A stretch of 64,000 bases of DNA, taken from contig NW_025941275.1 of the NCBI RefSeq assembly GCF_000764305.2, positions 583,111 to 647,110 on the forward strand, read 5' to 3'. Positions 1 through 12,089 of the stretch are shown one piece after another. Under the pieces are notes generated by a model that searched no databases, was not told the origin of the DNA, and saw only the letters and a list, made by a program, of their open reading frames with translations. Within the stretch, counting starts at the first letter, position 1, and the number at the start of each line of letters is the position of its first letter. The stretch comes from Hyalella azteca (taxonomy: Eukaryota > Arthropoda > Malacostraca > Amphipoda > Hyalellidae). The position numbers were made by a program, and so were the translations under genes.

Positions 1-950
1 CGTGGATGTCGGCAATACGTATCAGTTAAATTTGAAGCGCTGACGCAATACAACTCACCACGTGTCGGATGTTGCCACACAAAGTGACGGAATATAGGGA
101 TTTGGTAGGTTTCCATTCTAAAGGATTTTTAATAAATATGGCAACATTTTGTGACGTTTCATCGTTGCTGACACGTAGTGAAGTGTTTTGAGAGTCATGT
201 GAAGGCAACAGAACTTGCGTAACGCATACGGTTTTTTTTATAGTTTTTCATTTCTTGATGCGTCCTTAATGTGTCGGAATATACCGCGTTTACCCTATTT
301 CTGATAGAGGTTTGAAATATTTCTGGAAGCCTAAAACTTATAAAAATTATTTTGTTACTTTGACATGGTTGATTTCAAAAGAAATATTCTAATGCAAATT
401 TATAAAAAGCTTTTAAAATAAATTGAATGATGTTCATTTATATATCTATAGATGGGATTAACTATTAAGGGGACCATCTACCCTATAAATTGAAATTTTT
501 GGCTTTGCTGGTTTTTAAGCTCATATTAATTATTAAAGCTTACTTTCTGCCACATTGAATGGTAGGCTACTAGAATAGAACCATCTCTGTACATTGATTT
601 ATGCGTTCAGCTGGTTCAGGTCAGATCCCTAAAGGAGGAAGGGTGTTGGGGTCCCTTCACAAAAGTCTATGGGGATAATTATGGCCAAGCCATATAAATT
701 GGCTATCACTGGACCTGCAGCTCAGTTATCACTCGGCCATAACGCGGAAAGTTGTTGATGTAGTCATCCTATCCGATTCACCGCTGACTGACTTTGAAGT
801 GAGATAACCCTTACTTCCGGTATCTAAGCTACGTTACATGCCTTCACTTAGCTCGCCAAGGTTTTTTGCCTTAACTGAAAAGTTTGAAAACAGGAAAACC
901 TCTCTCAATGCAAACCTATCTCCTGCTACAGTTTTCAAGCTACCGCAATG

Positions 951-1070
951 CAGGGTTGGCAATGATTAAATCAAAATGATTAAATCATGTGATTAAATCA
1001 CTTGATTTTTTTTATAAAAAATCATGATTTTTTTTTATTTTTTCAATTTTTTTGATTTTTATATATATTT
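951..1070. mobile_element. transposon end, CAGGGTTGGCAATGATT type
   Basis: Begins CAGGGTTGGCAATGATTAAA, followed by GATTAAATCA and AAATCATGATTTTT runs. A mirrored end occurs at 7925-8041 (AAATCACCAACCCTG). No matching 8-bp duplication flanks the pair, so whether they belong to one element is unresolved. Confidence 0.6.
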
Positions 1071-3240
1071 AAATATATTGAGTGGCAGTCTTTAATTTAT
1101 ATTGAGGTAGGTATTGTTATTCATGGTTTAGTATAAATGTACTATGAATGGCAAATTGGTATATAAACTTGTTGCCTTTAGTGTGTATTAGGTTCCAATA
1201 AATTGAATGTTTTTGGTACAGAGAGGGTACCTCGTGTGGGCTCCAGGACTCCATGGGGCGGGATTAGTGTGATGCGTGGGTGCTTCGTACGATGGCCAAC
1301 TCAAGATCGGCAAATTTTGCCATTTGCCTCCAGATGGACAACTTGTGACAGCATACCTGCGAATTCAAAAGTACATAAATTTACACTGCACGACACGGTG
1401 CTACTTACAATGCACAATGAACCTATTATACATAACACATAGATAAAAGTAAATGGGTCAAAGCACTCAAAGGCATCAAACTGAAAACATTGAACAAGAT
1501 TTACATTTAACTCAATATTGTCATTTACTTTTATTAAATGCTATTATTAAACCATTATAATAGAAGAATTATAGTCCAGAAGTTTCAATGATGGAGCCCA
1601 ACTATTCATTGTTCTTAATACTAAGTACTAGAATAGAAGTCGCTATTCAATAATTGACTAGCAGACTTTGGACTGTAGGACTAGGCTCTCAGCTTAATGA
1701 TTGCACAGTTCTACCTAATCTTTATTATTAGTATTTGTATTATTAGTCAATACACAAAATTGTTTGCAATATCAAAAAAGTATACTGTCATTGGTATCAA
1801 AATTACAATTCATCAGACAAATTAAACCATTTGTAATGCATTATAAGGAGGCTACAAGCAGCCTTTCATTCACTGGCCTTCTATATAGCTTAGGAGAAAA
1901 ATTCATTTAATTAATGGATAGGAATAAGAAGTAATGAAGTATTGCCAAATTGATTGTCAATTGGTCTGGAATAAGGATATTGTTGGTTTTTATCTTCGAA
2001 GCAAGTAGCAATTACTGATGACCAGCAGGTGGCAAGATGCCAGCAGGAGTGCGGGACTGCAGGCAACTGCCAGTCTGCTAGCTTCCTTTAGAGGTTGTCC
2101 AGAGTCCAGACTCCTGATTGTGCTCTGCCAGCAGTATATCCACCATTAATGACACAAAATTAATGACATATAGCATAGTAGTATGCAATAACATTTTTAA
2201 GGTCTAAATATTTATTTTAAAGTTATAAGATGCATAAAATATTCAAATTTTTTTCAATCAATTATCATTTTCCATTGACTCATTGACTTTGAGTCTTTTG
2301 ACTGATTGACAATTTGACATATCACATATTGATATTATCACTTCATCATATGTTTAAAATCAGGTAAATTGTAATTAATAATATTGTCTAGTACTTAGCT
2401 AGTAGTAGGTACCTATCCATTCATCATTTCAATATTCTAATGAATATTATTGCAAATTCTAATATAATCAAATTGCATTCATCCTATTCCTAGTAGGCTA
2501 GTGTAATATATTATGAATTTGACTAGCTCTAGCCTCTAGGCTGTAGGATACTAACACCTCGCTCTTTTAACCAGTGCAATGACTCTAATTAGGCTATTTA
2601 CTATACTACCTGGCAAAATTTTAGAGGTCCAAATTTTTTTAAATATTTAAATTATTTCTGAAGTTAATAAAATATTTACCTAATTAAATTGAATTGGAAA
2701 TTCATTTTAGAAAATTTAATATCAAGACAGGTCTGAGTCCGTCTGACAGCCTGACAGGTTCAAAGTTCAATATTAGCCATTGTAAAGCTAAAGCGGTCAG
2801 CCGGTCACGGACTTTCGGTTCCACCGTCCCAGAGGCCAGTGGGTTTACATGCCGTGCAAGCCAAGTCCAAAGGTTAAAAACTTAAAAGTAGACTTGAATT
2901 TTTGCTTAGCATTTCAATTTAAAGATTGAACTAATTGAACTTACTTTTAGCCTTAAAGCTGTTCAAAACTTGAAGTGCAGGCGAAGCGTGACCGTGAAGC
3001 GACAGACCTGGTTCTTCTCTCATCTCAGCTACCGGGCGCTGCGGAGTGCGGACTGCGGGCGCATGCTGCCGTACCCCAAATTTTTAATTGTCAATAATTA
3101 TAGTCCGTCATGTCAGAAAAAATCTAGCATTTACTAGATATGAAGTTAATGACGTACATAATTTTTTTTAAGTTTGGAACATTTTATATAGTAATTCAAC
3201 CTAATAAGATATATTAAGGTTCATACATGAAGAAACCATG
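1071..3240. other. AT-rich stretch without recognised gene
   Basis: Only short ORFs with no family resemblance and no splice partners. Two less AT-rich patches (2000-2130 and 2720-3070) show no coding pattern that I can support. Confidence 0.5.
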
Positions 3241-3475
3241 CTTTATGTATAGACTCGTGCGTCTCGGAATAATTTTCGTGCGTCTCGGTATAATTTTCGT
3301 GCGTCTCGGAATGATCAAAATAATAATTAATCGTGCGTCTCGGAATTGCTGAGTATATACCATGCAGAGGTGAGCAGTAGCGCGCTACATGTAGCAGTAG
3401 CGATAACGGTGCTACATGTAGCAGTAGCGATAACGGCGCTACATTTAAACAATTGTAGCGGTAGCGCCCGCTATA
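3241..3475. repeat. two short tandem repeats (CGTGCGTCTCGG and GCTACATGTAGCAGTAGCG)
   Basis: CGTGCGTCTCGG occurs four times at 3257-3345 with AT-rich spacers. It is followed by two to three copies of GTAGCAGTAGCGATAACGG alternating with GCTACATGTAGC at 3385-3470. Confidence 0.75.
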
Positions 3476-3683
3476 TATTTAAGTAGCAATATGAGGTTTT
3501 GTCGCTACAGCGCTACCGCTAGCGCTAGCGATATAAAAACGTACGCCTCTTTCTTGAAATTCAGTAGGCTGCAATTTCAAAAGATAAAGGTTGGACACAA
3601 ATGTTTATTTCACAAATAGAACCCCATTCAGTGAACCAATATGTTTTTAAGCTGTTTTAACTGTTTCAGCACTAGAAACCTAG

Positions 3684-4670
3684 GACGTCTCGGGCAAATT
3701 TACGGCCGGACTCGTGGCCGGTCGAACGACCGATCACCAAATTCAATTATCAAGTAATATCTCCCAAACTAATGAACGCAGCTCAATGAAACTTTGAACA
3801 TGTATTCATCAGAACCTAACAGTGATGTTTAGCTTGTAAATATTTTTTTTTTTATTTCACCGTCATTCTTGATTTCACTGCACCTCCTTATATTCGGCCG
3901 ATATCGCCGGATAGTTTGCCGCTTAAATTCACGGCGATCAAGAAATTTCTTTTAAACTACTGAACAAATTTCAACGAAACTTTGTATATAAATACCTAAC
4001 CTCCCAGCGTTGATGTTTAGCTTGTGACCATTTTTCTATTTTGCTTTCGTTTGCGAGTTATACAGATATAGGAGGAATGACCGGCTTTCTACCGGCCGGC
4101 TTAACCAAGAGCCGTTAACGTATACTTAATAGCCGTATAACTCGCATATGAAGGCGAAAAGAAAAAATTGTAGTGAGCTAAATATGACTGTTGCTGAAGT
4201 TAGGTATTTAAATACTAAGTTTCGTTCAATTCTGTTCAGTAGTTATGGAAGAAATTTCTTGATTACTGTGAATTTAAGCACGTATAGCTGTCTAAATCAT
4301 GAATGAAGGTGCAATATATAAAAATAGCAAACAAAGGCACAATCGAAAAAATTTTCACGAGCTAAACATTACCGTTTGGTAGTTGGGACTGTAAATTCAA
4401 AATTTCGTTCAAATTTGTTCAATAGTTTGAAAGAAATTCATGATCACTGTAAATTTTGGCCCGTATATTCATATACCTATGGTAAAAACAAATGAAGGCC
4501 AAATTAAAAAAAAATTCATGAGCTAAACATTACAGATAGGTCCTAATGAATACATGTACCCAGTTTCATCGAGTTAAGTTCATTGGTTTGAGAGATATTC
4601 CTTGATCATTGATTTTGGAAATTGGCCGTGAGACCGGCCGCGAGTCCGGCCGTTAATTTGTCCGAGACGT
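3684..4670. mobile_element. foldback-type element with about 37-bp terminal inverted repeats
   Basis: The left end ACGTCTCGGGCAAATTTACG plus GCCGGACTCGTGGCCGG is mirrored at the right end by CCGGCCGCGAGTCCGGCCG plus TTAATTTGTCCGAGACGT. Between them, modules containing GAGCTAAACAT and TTTCGTTCAA alternate in both orientations. No transposase ORF is present. A diverged fragment of the same modules lies at about 5750-6020. Confidence 0.8.
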
Positions 4671-4744
4671 AAAGCAAAGAGACGATAAAAAAACAGATCT
4701 GGATGAAAAAAACCATTGCTGGGAGACATGCGCTGCACGTGTTG

Positions 4745-4905
4745 TGTACAAATCGTCAAACAGACGTTAAAACTTCTGAATTTGACTTCGGACTGCCGCC
4801 CCCCTACCGCCCCCCAAACGCCCTCTTCTTCCTTAGTCCTTACCGCCCCCAAAATCCTTCCACCGCCCCTAGGGGGGCGATATCGCCCACTTTGGGAACC
4901 ACTGG
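4745..4905 (-). mobile_element. hAT-like terminal fragment
   Basis: Read on the - strand it starts CAGTGGTTCCCAAAGTGGG, a terminus typical of hAT-type elements in animals, followed by G-rich tracts. Only one end is recognisable. The proline-rich ORFs across it are compositional. Confidence 0.55.
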
Positions 4906-4984
4906 TATATAGCATCATCATGCTGAGAATGTAGCATGATCATGCTGAGTATATATAATACAATATAATATAATATAGCGGTAT

Positions 4985-5211
4985 AAACGTTTATTAGGTC
5001 GTAGGCCTGTTGCCGATTCTTAACATTGCAGAACATTCACAGCTTGTTGAGGTCTCGAACACGCAACTCACTGCTTCAATTTTTCTTTGCTTAACCGCCC
5101 GGCCTCCTCGCCGATTCTGACCAGAAACTGGCGCACAGAGCTGGGATCGAACCTGCACCTCTCTGCTCCGATCCCTGATACTCTGAACTTTAACCACTGG
5201 GCCACCTATTA
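4985..5211 (-). mobile_element. tRNA-derived SINE
   Basis: On the - strand an A box TGGCCCAGTGG (5204-5194) and B box GGTTCGATCCC (5153-5143) stand at tRNA-like spacing. The tail (about 5045-4995) contains AAGAATCGGC and CAGGCCTAC, shared with the LINE 3' end next to it. No aminoacyl-type cloverleaf persists after the B box. Confidence 0.8.
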
Positions 5212-5249
5212 CTGGGCCTCCTACTCTTCGTCGAATTCAATATCAAATT

Positions 5250-5725
5250 CATAACATAACATAACATAGTGGTCTCGGCACTGAAGTGTAGGCCTGATGT
5301 GGCCTGTCGCCGATTCTTTTATTTTGCGTGCCTTGTTCACAGAAGTTCTAAAATTGTGTCATTTGACCGGATCTTTTCATGACTGATGAAAGTTTGAAAT
5401 AGCTACTAGACTTCAACCGGGTTCGATATGGTGCTAGTCATTTCAAATCTGAACATATGTATTTTCATAACTTTAACTAGTCTGTTCGTGAACGCGTTCG
5501 TACTTGGAGTGCCAACGATGTCATCGGGAAGGCTGTTCCACATGTCGGTGATTCGAAGCGAGAATAAATGTTGGCGTGTGGAGAAGTTGCAACGCAGTTT
5601 TTTTACTTTATAGCCGTGGTCCCGTGTTAGTTCTTGTTTCAAATTTTTAGTAATCCTTCGGGGACCTTGTATAAACTATGAGTATACTTGCATACTTCAA
5701 TGAGGTCCCCATGCAGATGTCTATA
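5250..5725 (-). mobile_element. non-LTR retrotransposon 3' fragment (reverse-transcriptase C-terminus plus tail)
   Basis: The - strand encodes GDLIEVCKYTHSLYKVPEGL, then after a frameshift HGYKVKKLRCN, FSLRITDMWNSLPDDIV and a NAFTNRLVK-like end. This is the usual C-terminal pattern of CR1/Jockey-type reverse transcriptases. The 3' UTR contains GGCGACAGGCCACATCAGG and ends in TTATG repeats at about 5250-5272. It is a dead 5'-truncated copy. Confidence 0.85.
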
Positions 5726-7413
5726 TAGCATTATATACTCATAGCTAAGCATCATAGAACAAATTTCTTAGTCACTGCAAATTTCGGTTATAACTCACGT
5801 ATGAAGGTGATATGGAAAAAACTCGAGACCTAAGGCAAATCGAAAAAATTGCTAGGATACAAAACACCACCATTGCACAGTTAGGTCGCTGCAAATTTCA
5901 GCTCGTTTCGCTGTAGAACTCACGAATGAAAATTAAATGTAAAAAAAAACATTTACGAGCTGAGCATCTCGGTTAGGTCCTTCCTAATGAATATGTGTAC
6001 CTTGTTTCGTCGAGCTGCATTCATTACTTTGGGCTGCAAACAGTAGGGCCGTATTGGTATTAAATAGCTTCATTACCATTTAGTTCAAAATCGTAAAGTT
6101 TTGGACTTAGACGTTAACATGTGTCCCAAAAGTATTGATGAGGTCATTTAAAAATGATGGTGATTATCAGTTAATATAGTCGAAACATCCATGATGTTAA
6201 CAATAAAACATTTTCAGCCCTTCTAAGACAAGTCCTAACTTCATAACTAGTAACTAGTAACAAGCCCTTCATAACTAGTAACTATTTATACTGACAATCT
6301 CATTGAATAAAAATTCGATTAATAAATTATCCATATGTAATTAAACAAAAATTACCATACAATGCTGGAAAATAATATAAGATACTACATAAAATTAAAA
6401 TCATACCAATAGTATGCATTACTTACTGTTATGAGTTATGACAAAAGACGGTCGAAAGAAAATATAGACTTTCAAAACAAGTTCGATCGTCTATTCCAAT
6501 TCGTCTGATGTAAACAAAGACGAGCGTGCTCTCCGCCATAATATACGCCAAGCAAAGCCACATGGACTGCACGTGTTTGAACTCAAAGTGCGTTTCAAAT
6601 TTCTTCAATTCGATATTGGGCTTAGAAGGGAAATGCAGTGTAAACCAGTGACTTCTAATTTTGAAGAGAAGTGAGTGACTGAGTCTTACCACGGTTAGTC
6701 AGGTCGTATAAGATGGGTGTGCATGACACTCTTATCCACGAGCGGAAGAGTGGGAAATTTCGCAAGTAACGTATTTGAATTATTTAAATAAATTGTTTTA
6801 TACATTTTTATCACATGAAACATTCTGTATTTTGGAGTTATGTTATAAATGTATTATATAAAATTTAAATTGGCTTTTAACAGTTTATAGGAAGCTATAT
6901 ATTTTTAATATTGCCATGTGACTTGGCCAGGGAAGCTTGGTTGTATAAAAAAAAATGGCTGAATGGCTGCCGCCATTCAGCCGTGGCGGTCTGCCAGGTT
7001 ACGTAGGGGAGGTACCGCAGTTACCACTGAGTTTTCGTGGTGGAAGGTTGGGTGATGTTGCTGCGCTCCCAATTTGGGCAGGCGCGCTCATAAATTCCAT
7101 GTGATGATGGTAATTAAGATTGCTTCTAGAGTGGCACACTGGTTACGGTTACTCCCTCCTCTGAGAATGACTCCAACAGTGTGTTGCAGCTAACGGCCCC
7201 CATCTTCCAGATATTGTTTTCAAAACATAAGTATTCCAAGTGGTATGTTATGCTAACCTCTAGGAAAATAAACTTTCTTCTCTATGTACCTCCATTACTC
7301 TTTTATTTTACCTCAAAACTGCTCAATCGGTTTTGCCCTACCCTGTATATTGAGAGGTTGAGATTGTATTGACCTTTTAGGCAATTAGAATGATTTTCCA
7401 CCCTAATACAAGT

Positions 7414-7573
7414 ACTATAAAATGGGGTAACTTAGACCGGCGGGGTAACTTAGACCACTTTTCGTTTTTTTACAAAAACCCCCACAACTCAAAAACTATT
7501 TGACATAGAAAAATTTTGTCAATGGGCATTAAAGGCCTAATACTGAGGCTACATAACACAATAGAAAGATTTA
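7414..7573 (+). mobile_element. truncated copy of the GGGGTAACTTAGACC inverted-repeat family
   Basis: Starts TACTATAAAATGGGG, then two GGGGTAACTTAGACC words 20 bp apart. It follows the sequence of the full element at 33085 and stops after GCATATCTAGA. Confidence 0.85.
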
Positions 7574-7924
7574 AAAAGTTTGCATATCTAGATCTATTGA
7601 TAGTGCTGTGCACTGTGCTATCAGCTACCTATCTGTTATGTGACTCTTCAATGTTTAGAAGATCTGCATTCCTGAAGTGTTTTTATATATTGAAGCCAGT
7701 TAAATGGTCAATATTTAGCTCATTACCTTGCTCCATACAAACCTAACAAAGCTAATGAATAGACTTATCAATAATTGTTTACCCAAAAATCCCTAAGTGG
7801 TAAACACCACCTTGGCCTGTTGGCCATTATTGAAGGCAATAAGTGCCCTTTTTAGCCATCCATTATGATCCATATACTGTTATTGTTAGTAGGCTAATTG
7901 CATCATAAAAAATAACACTTCAAA

Positions 7925-8041
7925 AAGACAAAAAAAAATCAAAAAAATCAAATAAATAAAAAAAATCATGAAAAAATTAAATAAATCATTGATTTTTTAT
8001 TTTTTTGATTTTTTTTAAATAAAAAAAAATCACCAACCCTG
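7925..8041. mobile_element. transposon end mirrored to 951-1070
   Basis: An A/T-tract sequence rich in AAAAATCA ends AAAAATCACCAACCCTG, the reverse complement of a CAGGGTTGGTGATTTTT terminus. Confidence 0.6.
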
Positions 8042-8284
8042 ATATTAGTTAACCTGTCTAATTTGTTCATGTATCATATTACGAATTTAAAATGCTCATA
8101 CACTAATTTCTAAGATCAAAATCATAATGCAATAATTGCCCCTTCTAAACAACGGACTTTTTCTAAAAGACATGAGACTCATGATGGGAGACAAAATCAT
8201 TCAGGATTTGAAATTATTAAGACAAATTTGACATAATAGGGCAAAAACATCAGAAAATTTGTATTAGAAGCGTATTAATAGGCA

Positions 8285-8815
8285 TTTAAATTTTGAAACA
8301 ATTTTCCATCATTTAAATGACTCAGTATGGAATGTGGATCAAATCTATTTATTATGAAATTGAACTTCACAAGACCAAAACAAGGTGTCTGACACCGTCT
8401 TGTGTAATGTTCACATGGCAACACAATGTTCCCATATGCCGTGAAAGATTAGCAGTTTATCCCATCATTTTGTGGGGATTCATGAACTTTGTTGGTATTT
8501 GTGAAATTGGGAGAATTTTCTGTGAAAGTTGACATAATATTCATTTTAGAAACTATTCATTACAAAAATTTGTTGATACGGATGCACGACTAGTGTATAA
8601 TATGTATTCGAGGGAGGAGTTGCCGACTTGATATCGGTTTTCGAACCATGCGCAAGCGAAATAAAGGAAGCGTGGCTGTCCGCAGTTTCTGACAAGCTCA
8701 GTGTAATGAGTATCAATTGTCACTTTGGTGGAAGGTGTAGGGTGGTAAGTTTTTTGATACATTCTATTTTGTTAACATGATAAAATATTACCTATACAGA
8801 ATTCCATACTGATGA
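8285..8815. repeat. interspersed repeat, inverted partner of 35100-35650
   Basis: From CAATTTTCCATCATTTAAAT to CAGAATTCCATACTG. The reverse complement is found, diverged, at 35100-35650. Both copies carry ACACCTTGTTTTGG-like and GGAAGGTGTA words. Confidence 0.85.
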
Positions 8816-9057
8816 TGCTTGTATGTTGTAGACAGTTCCGTCCATTTTTATGACCCTGGCCCCCATGTTTAGGTCAGCCTGGTCAGAAAGATGCAGCGTG
8901 TATGTATGCCAGAGGTTCATTTTGGGATATACCTATGCCAGTACGTCAGGGAAGAAAGTTGCCAATATGCTTGATAAAAGCCCACTGGCACTGTGCAGAC
9001 TGCAGAAAGTGGGTGAATAGCGAATGATATTTGGTGACGCATATGCAGCTAAATTTA

Positions 9058-10383
9058 CCGTCAACCGGGGCTACTCGGGACGGTTTTGAGCGTTTTTTGT
9101 TAATAACTTCTTACCATGAAACATTTCATCGACAAGTTTAGGCTTGTTTTATAGCTATTTGCAAGAGCTATCAAATGGCATAGTCAAAAAATTCCATATG
9201 CTATTCCTAAGGTGCCAGATGCAAAAAAAAAGCATGTCCTGTCAAACGGACGGGGCTACTCGGGACACTTGCAATAAAACTTCATTTTAAAACATTTGAA
9301 GCATGCAGAGTGTACTCATCCATTACTAACAGTACTCTGAAGTCCTCCTCTTTCATTGTAGATGATGTAGAGGTAGAATAAATGACATTTTCAGTGATTT
9401 TTACTTGTTTTTCCTTTATTGATGATATTACCATAAACATTAATTACCGTCAATTGGGGTGACTTTGGCCCCATTTTTTATTTTGTTTTGCAAACAAAAA
9501 CGGGGTCGTAAACGCCATGGTTATAAACGCCAGGGTCGTAAACAAGGTCATAAACGCCTGAGTGACTGGCCATCCTTTATGGCCCCACTTTTGTTTGCAT
9601 AACAAAACCAAAAACACAGCCAAAGTCACCCCAGTTTACAGTACCATATTATTGATGTGATATTACTGTATTATTGATGTGAACATACCTGAAACAGAAA
9701 GGAATGTTTTAGTGACAACCATCATATATTTTGGAGAAATAAATCATAGTTTAGGTCAATTACTTTTCATTCTATGATGCCCGGTGCACAATTATATATA
9801 TATAGCATTCTATGTACAATTTTGTGATGACCGATGATGCACTAATTTTTTGATGAGTGAAATTTTTTTCGCCGAGCAAGGTAAATGTAATCAATATTCT
9901 TTGTTTTTAATCCATTTTTTTCTTAACTGGACCCTTTGCTTACTGAGGTTCTACTGTAAATGCGTTTTTTGGGGTGTCCCGAATAGCCCCGGAGGGGTGT
10001 CCCAAGTAGCCCCGCCATGCGGAAATGGCCGCCATTTTTTGGGGGGAATGAGATAGGACAATTCCGTCAATTACGTTTTCAAGCCAACACCTGGGTGCAT
10101 CTTTTGTGTAAGTAAAATTTTTTAATACGGCAAATATTTTTTTGGGTACAGACCTTAGCAGAAGTAACTTTTCAAAATAGCGTTTTTCATCATTTTTTTC
10201 AGGAATTTTTCAAAGCTACCGGTAGTAAATGTAGTATTTTTCAACTTCCTTTATGCTACATAGATAGGAAAAATGTTAACATTTACGCCACTATATTTAG
10301 TTTTGCAATATTCCAATTAGTTTTGCTACTATAACAGTTTTACACCGTGTCGGAGGACTGTCCCGAGTAGCCCCGTTTGACGG
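9058..10383. mobile_element. TA-flanked element, CCGTCAACCGGGG termini, copy 1
   Basis: Starts CCGTCAACCGGGGCTACTC and ends GAGTAGCCCCGTTTGACGG, with TA on both sides (9056-9057 and 10384-10385). It is non-coding and carries a smaller nested element at 9447-9641. Confidence 0.88.
9447..9641. mobile_element. nested short element with GGGGTGACTTTGGCC ends
   Basis: Bounded by TA at 9445-9446 and 9642-9643. The left end is CCGTCAATTGGGGTGACTTT and the right end contains CAAAGTCACCCCAG. The interior repeats GTCGTAAACGCC-like words. Confidence 0.8.
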
Positions 10384-10415
10384 TAGTGTGTGGAATTTCT
10401 TTCAGAGATGCCATA

Positions 10416-11392
10416 CAGTAAAATGGGGTAACTTTGACCACTTTTTTTTCAAAATGATGACATTTTTTTACTAGATAAGTTAAACTTAAATTGAAAAATG
10501 CAAAATACAGGTCTATACTCTGGCTTTACTCATCATAAATTGCTGGCTCCTGCCTCTCATAGTTTTGATGTAATTTCAAAAAAAGTGATGGTCTTTGTTA
10601 CCCCAGCTCTTGGGGTTTCTTTGACCGGGTGGTAAAATCAATTTTATTTTTTGGTAAAATAACTCCAAATAACTCCAGGTTGTGGTGCATTGTAGTAGAA
10701 CTCTTCTAGTTACATATACAAAAGACAAATTTTAGGAAAGTGTCATAGTTTGCAAATGGGGGGTGCCACCCCCAAATGGGCAAAATGTGACAATCTAATG
10801 GCAGCCGTGACGGGGTAACATTGACCGGTTTGGAAATTAAGTTAAAATTACCATATATTAGACTCAGTAGAGTCTGAAAAATGAAGAAAAAAACATTAAT
10901 AGGTGTATCAAACATAAAATATGTTATATAGGTACCTATGGTAATTTTAACTTAATTTCCAAGCCGGTCAATGTTACCCCATCACGGCTGCCATTAGGTG
11001 GTCAAAGTTACCCCATTGGGGGGCAGTGCCCCCCATTTGCAAACTATGACTTTTTCCTAAAATTTTTCTTTTGCATATGTAACTAGAAGAGTTCTACAAT
11101 GCATCAAAACCTGGAGTTATTTTACCAAAAAATAAAAAAATTGGAGGGGGTACTCCGACAGGCTTTAAATAATAGCTCTTTTTTTGTGGGTCACATTTTT
11201 AATTTTTTAACCTATTAGATATGCAAACTTTTTAAATCTTTCTATTGTGTTACGTAGCCTCAGTATTAGGCCTTTGATGGCCATTGACAAAATTTTTCTA
11301 TGTTGAATCATTTTTGAGTTTTGGGGGTTTTTGTCAAAAAAACGATAAGTGGTCAAAGTTACCCTGCCAGTCAAAGTAACCCCATTTTACAG
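10416..11392. mobile_element. TA-flanked palindromic element (GGGGTAACTTTGACC family)
   Basis: Begins TA-CAGTAAAATGGGG and ends CCCCATTTTACAG-TA. The two halves are imperfect inverted copies of each other meeting near 10900. It has no transposase ORF; short ORFs in the halves mirror one another. Confidence 0.88.
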
Positions 11393-12089
11393 TACAATAG
11401 CCTTTGCAAAGACCTTTAAATTGAGCCCAAATTTTTATGAAATGTTTCATGGTAAGAAGTTATTAAAAGAATGCTCAATACTAATGTGTTGGTTGGATAC
11501 TAATGTGTTGGTTAGGCTTTGATAGCAATGAGGATGCCAATGCTGTGGTTGGGTTTTAAAAGCAATTACAATACCTGTAACTGCAAGATTAAGATTAGGC
11601 TTAGAGAAGGTCAATATATTGATGTTACTAAATGTAGTTCAACACAAGAGTGATGTACCAAATTTTTTGCAAGTTGGCAGCACGATCATGTATATGCAGT
11701 GGAGGAAAAAGTAGTCTCCTGCAAAACTTTTTTTTATGACTTTGAGTTAGAGAAAGCAGAGTGGCATTGGTTCTGCATTAAGGCTTCCAAAGAAGGCACA
11801 ACTACAAAAATTGGGCTCTACAAAAATGGGGCAAATAGCACAAGAAATATCAGATTAGTTCATCTAATTTAAGTAATAAATAATTCCCTTTCCATCTAAT
11901 TGCACATAGACAAAGACCACTCCAATAAGGTAGCTATGAAATATGAAATTGTATGAGCAGGTGTTTAGATTAATGGCCCCCAATGGTGTCTTGATACATC
12001 ATTACTCGCAATAACAACTCTAATCTTCACTCAATAACATGAACTTGCTATCACCTATTGTGAAATCATACACACAGTAACAGACAATA

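Noticed and set aside
4703..4934. proline-rich ORFs on both strands
   Set aside because: Produced by C-rich sequence of a hAT-like terminal fragment.
5143..5211. tRNA gene on the - strand (A and B boxes present)
   Set aside because: No sound acceptor or anticodon stem can be folded and the sequence continues into a LINE-like tail, so it is a tRNA-derived SINE.
6429..6692. 87-aa - strand ORF
   Set aside because: Not recognised, no splice partners, and flanked by repeat remnants.
10706..10915. ORF similar to the one at 33393-33596, apparently a conserved small protein
   Set aside because: Both lie in arms of the same palindromic transposon family; the resemblance is repeat homology, and the arms are non-coding.
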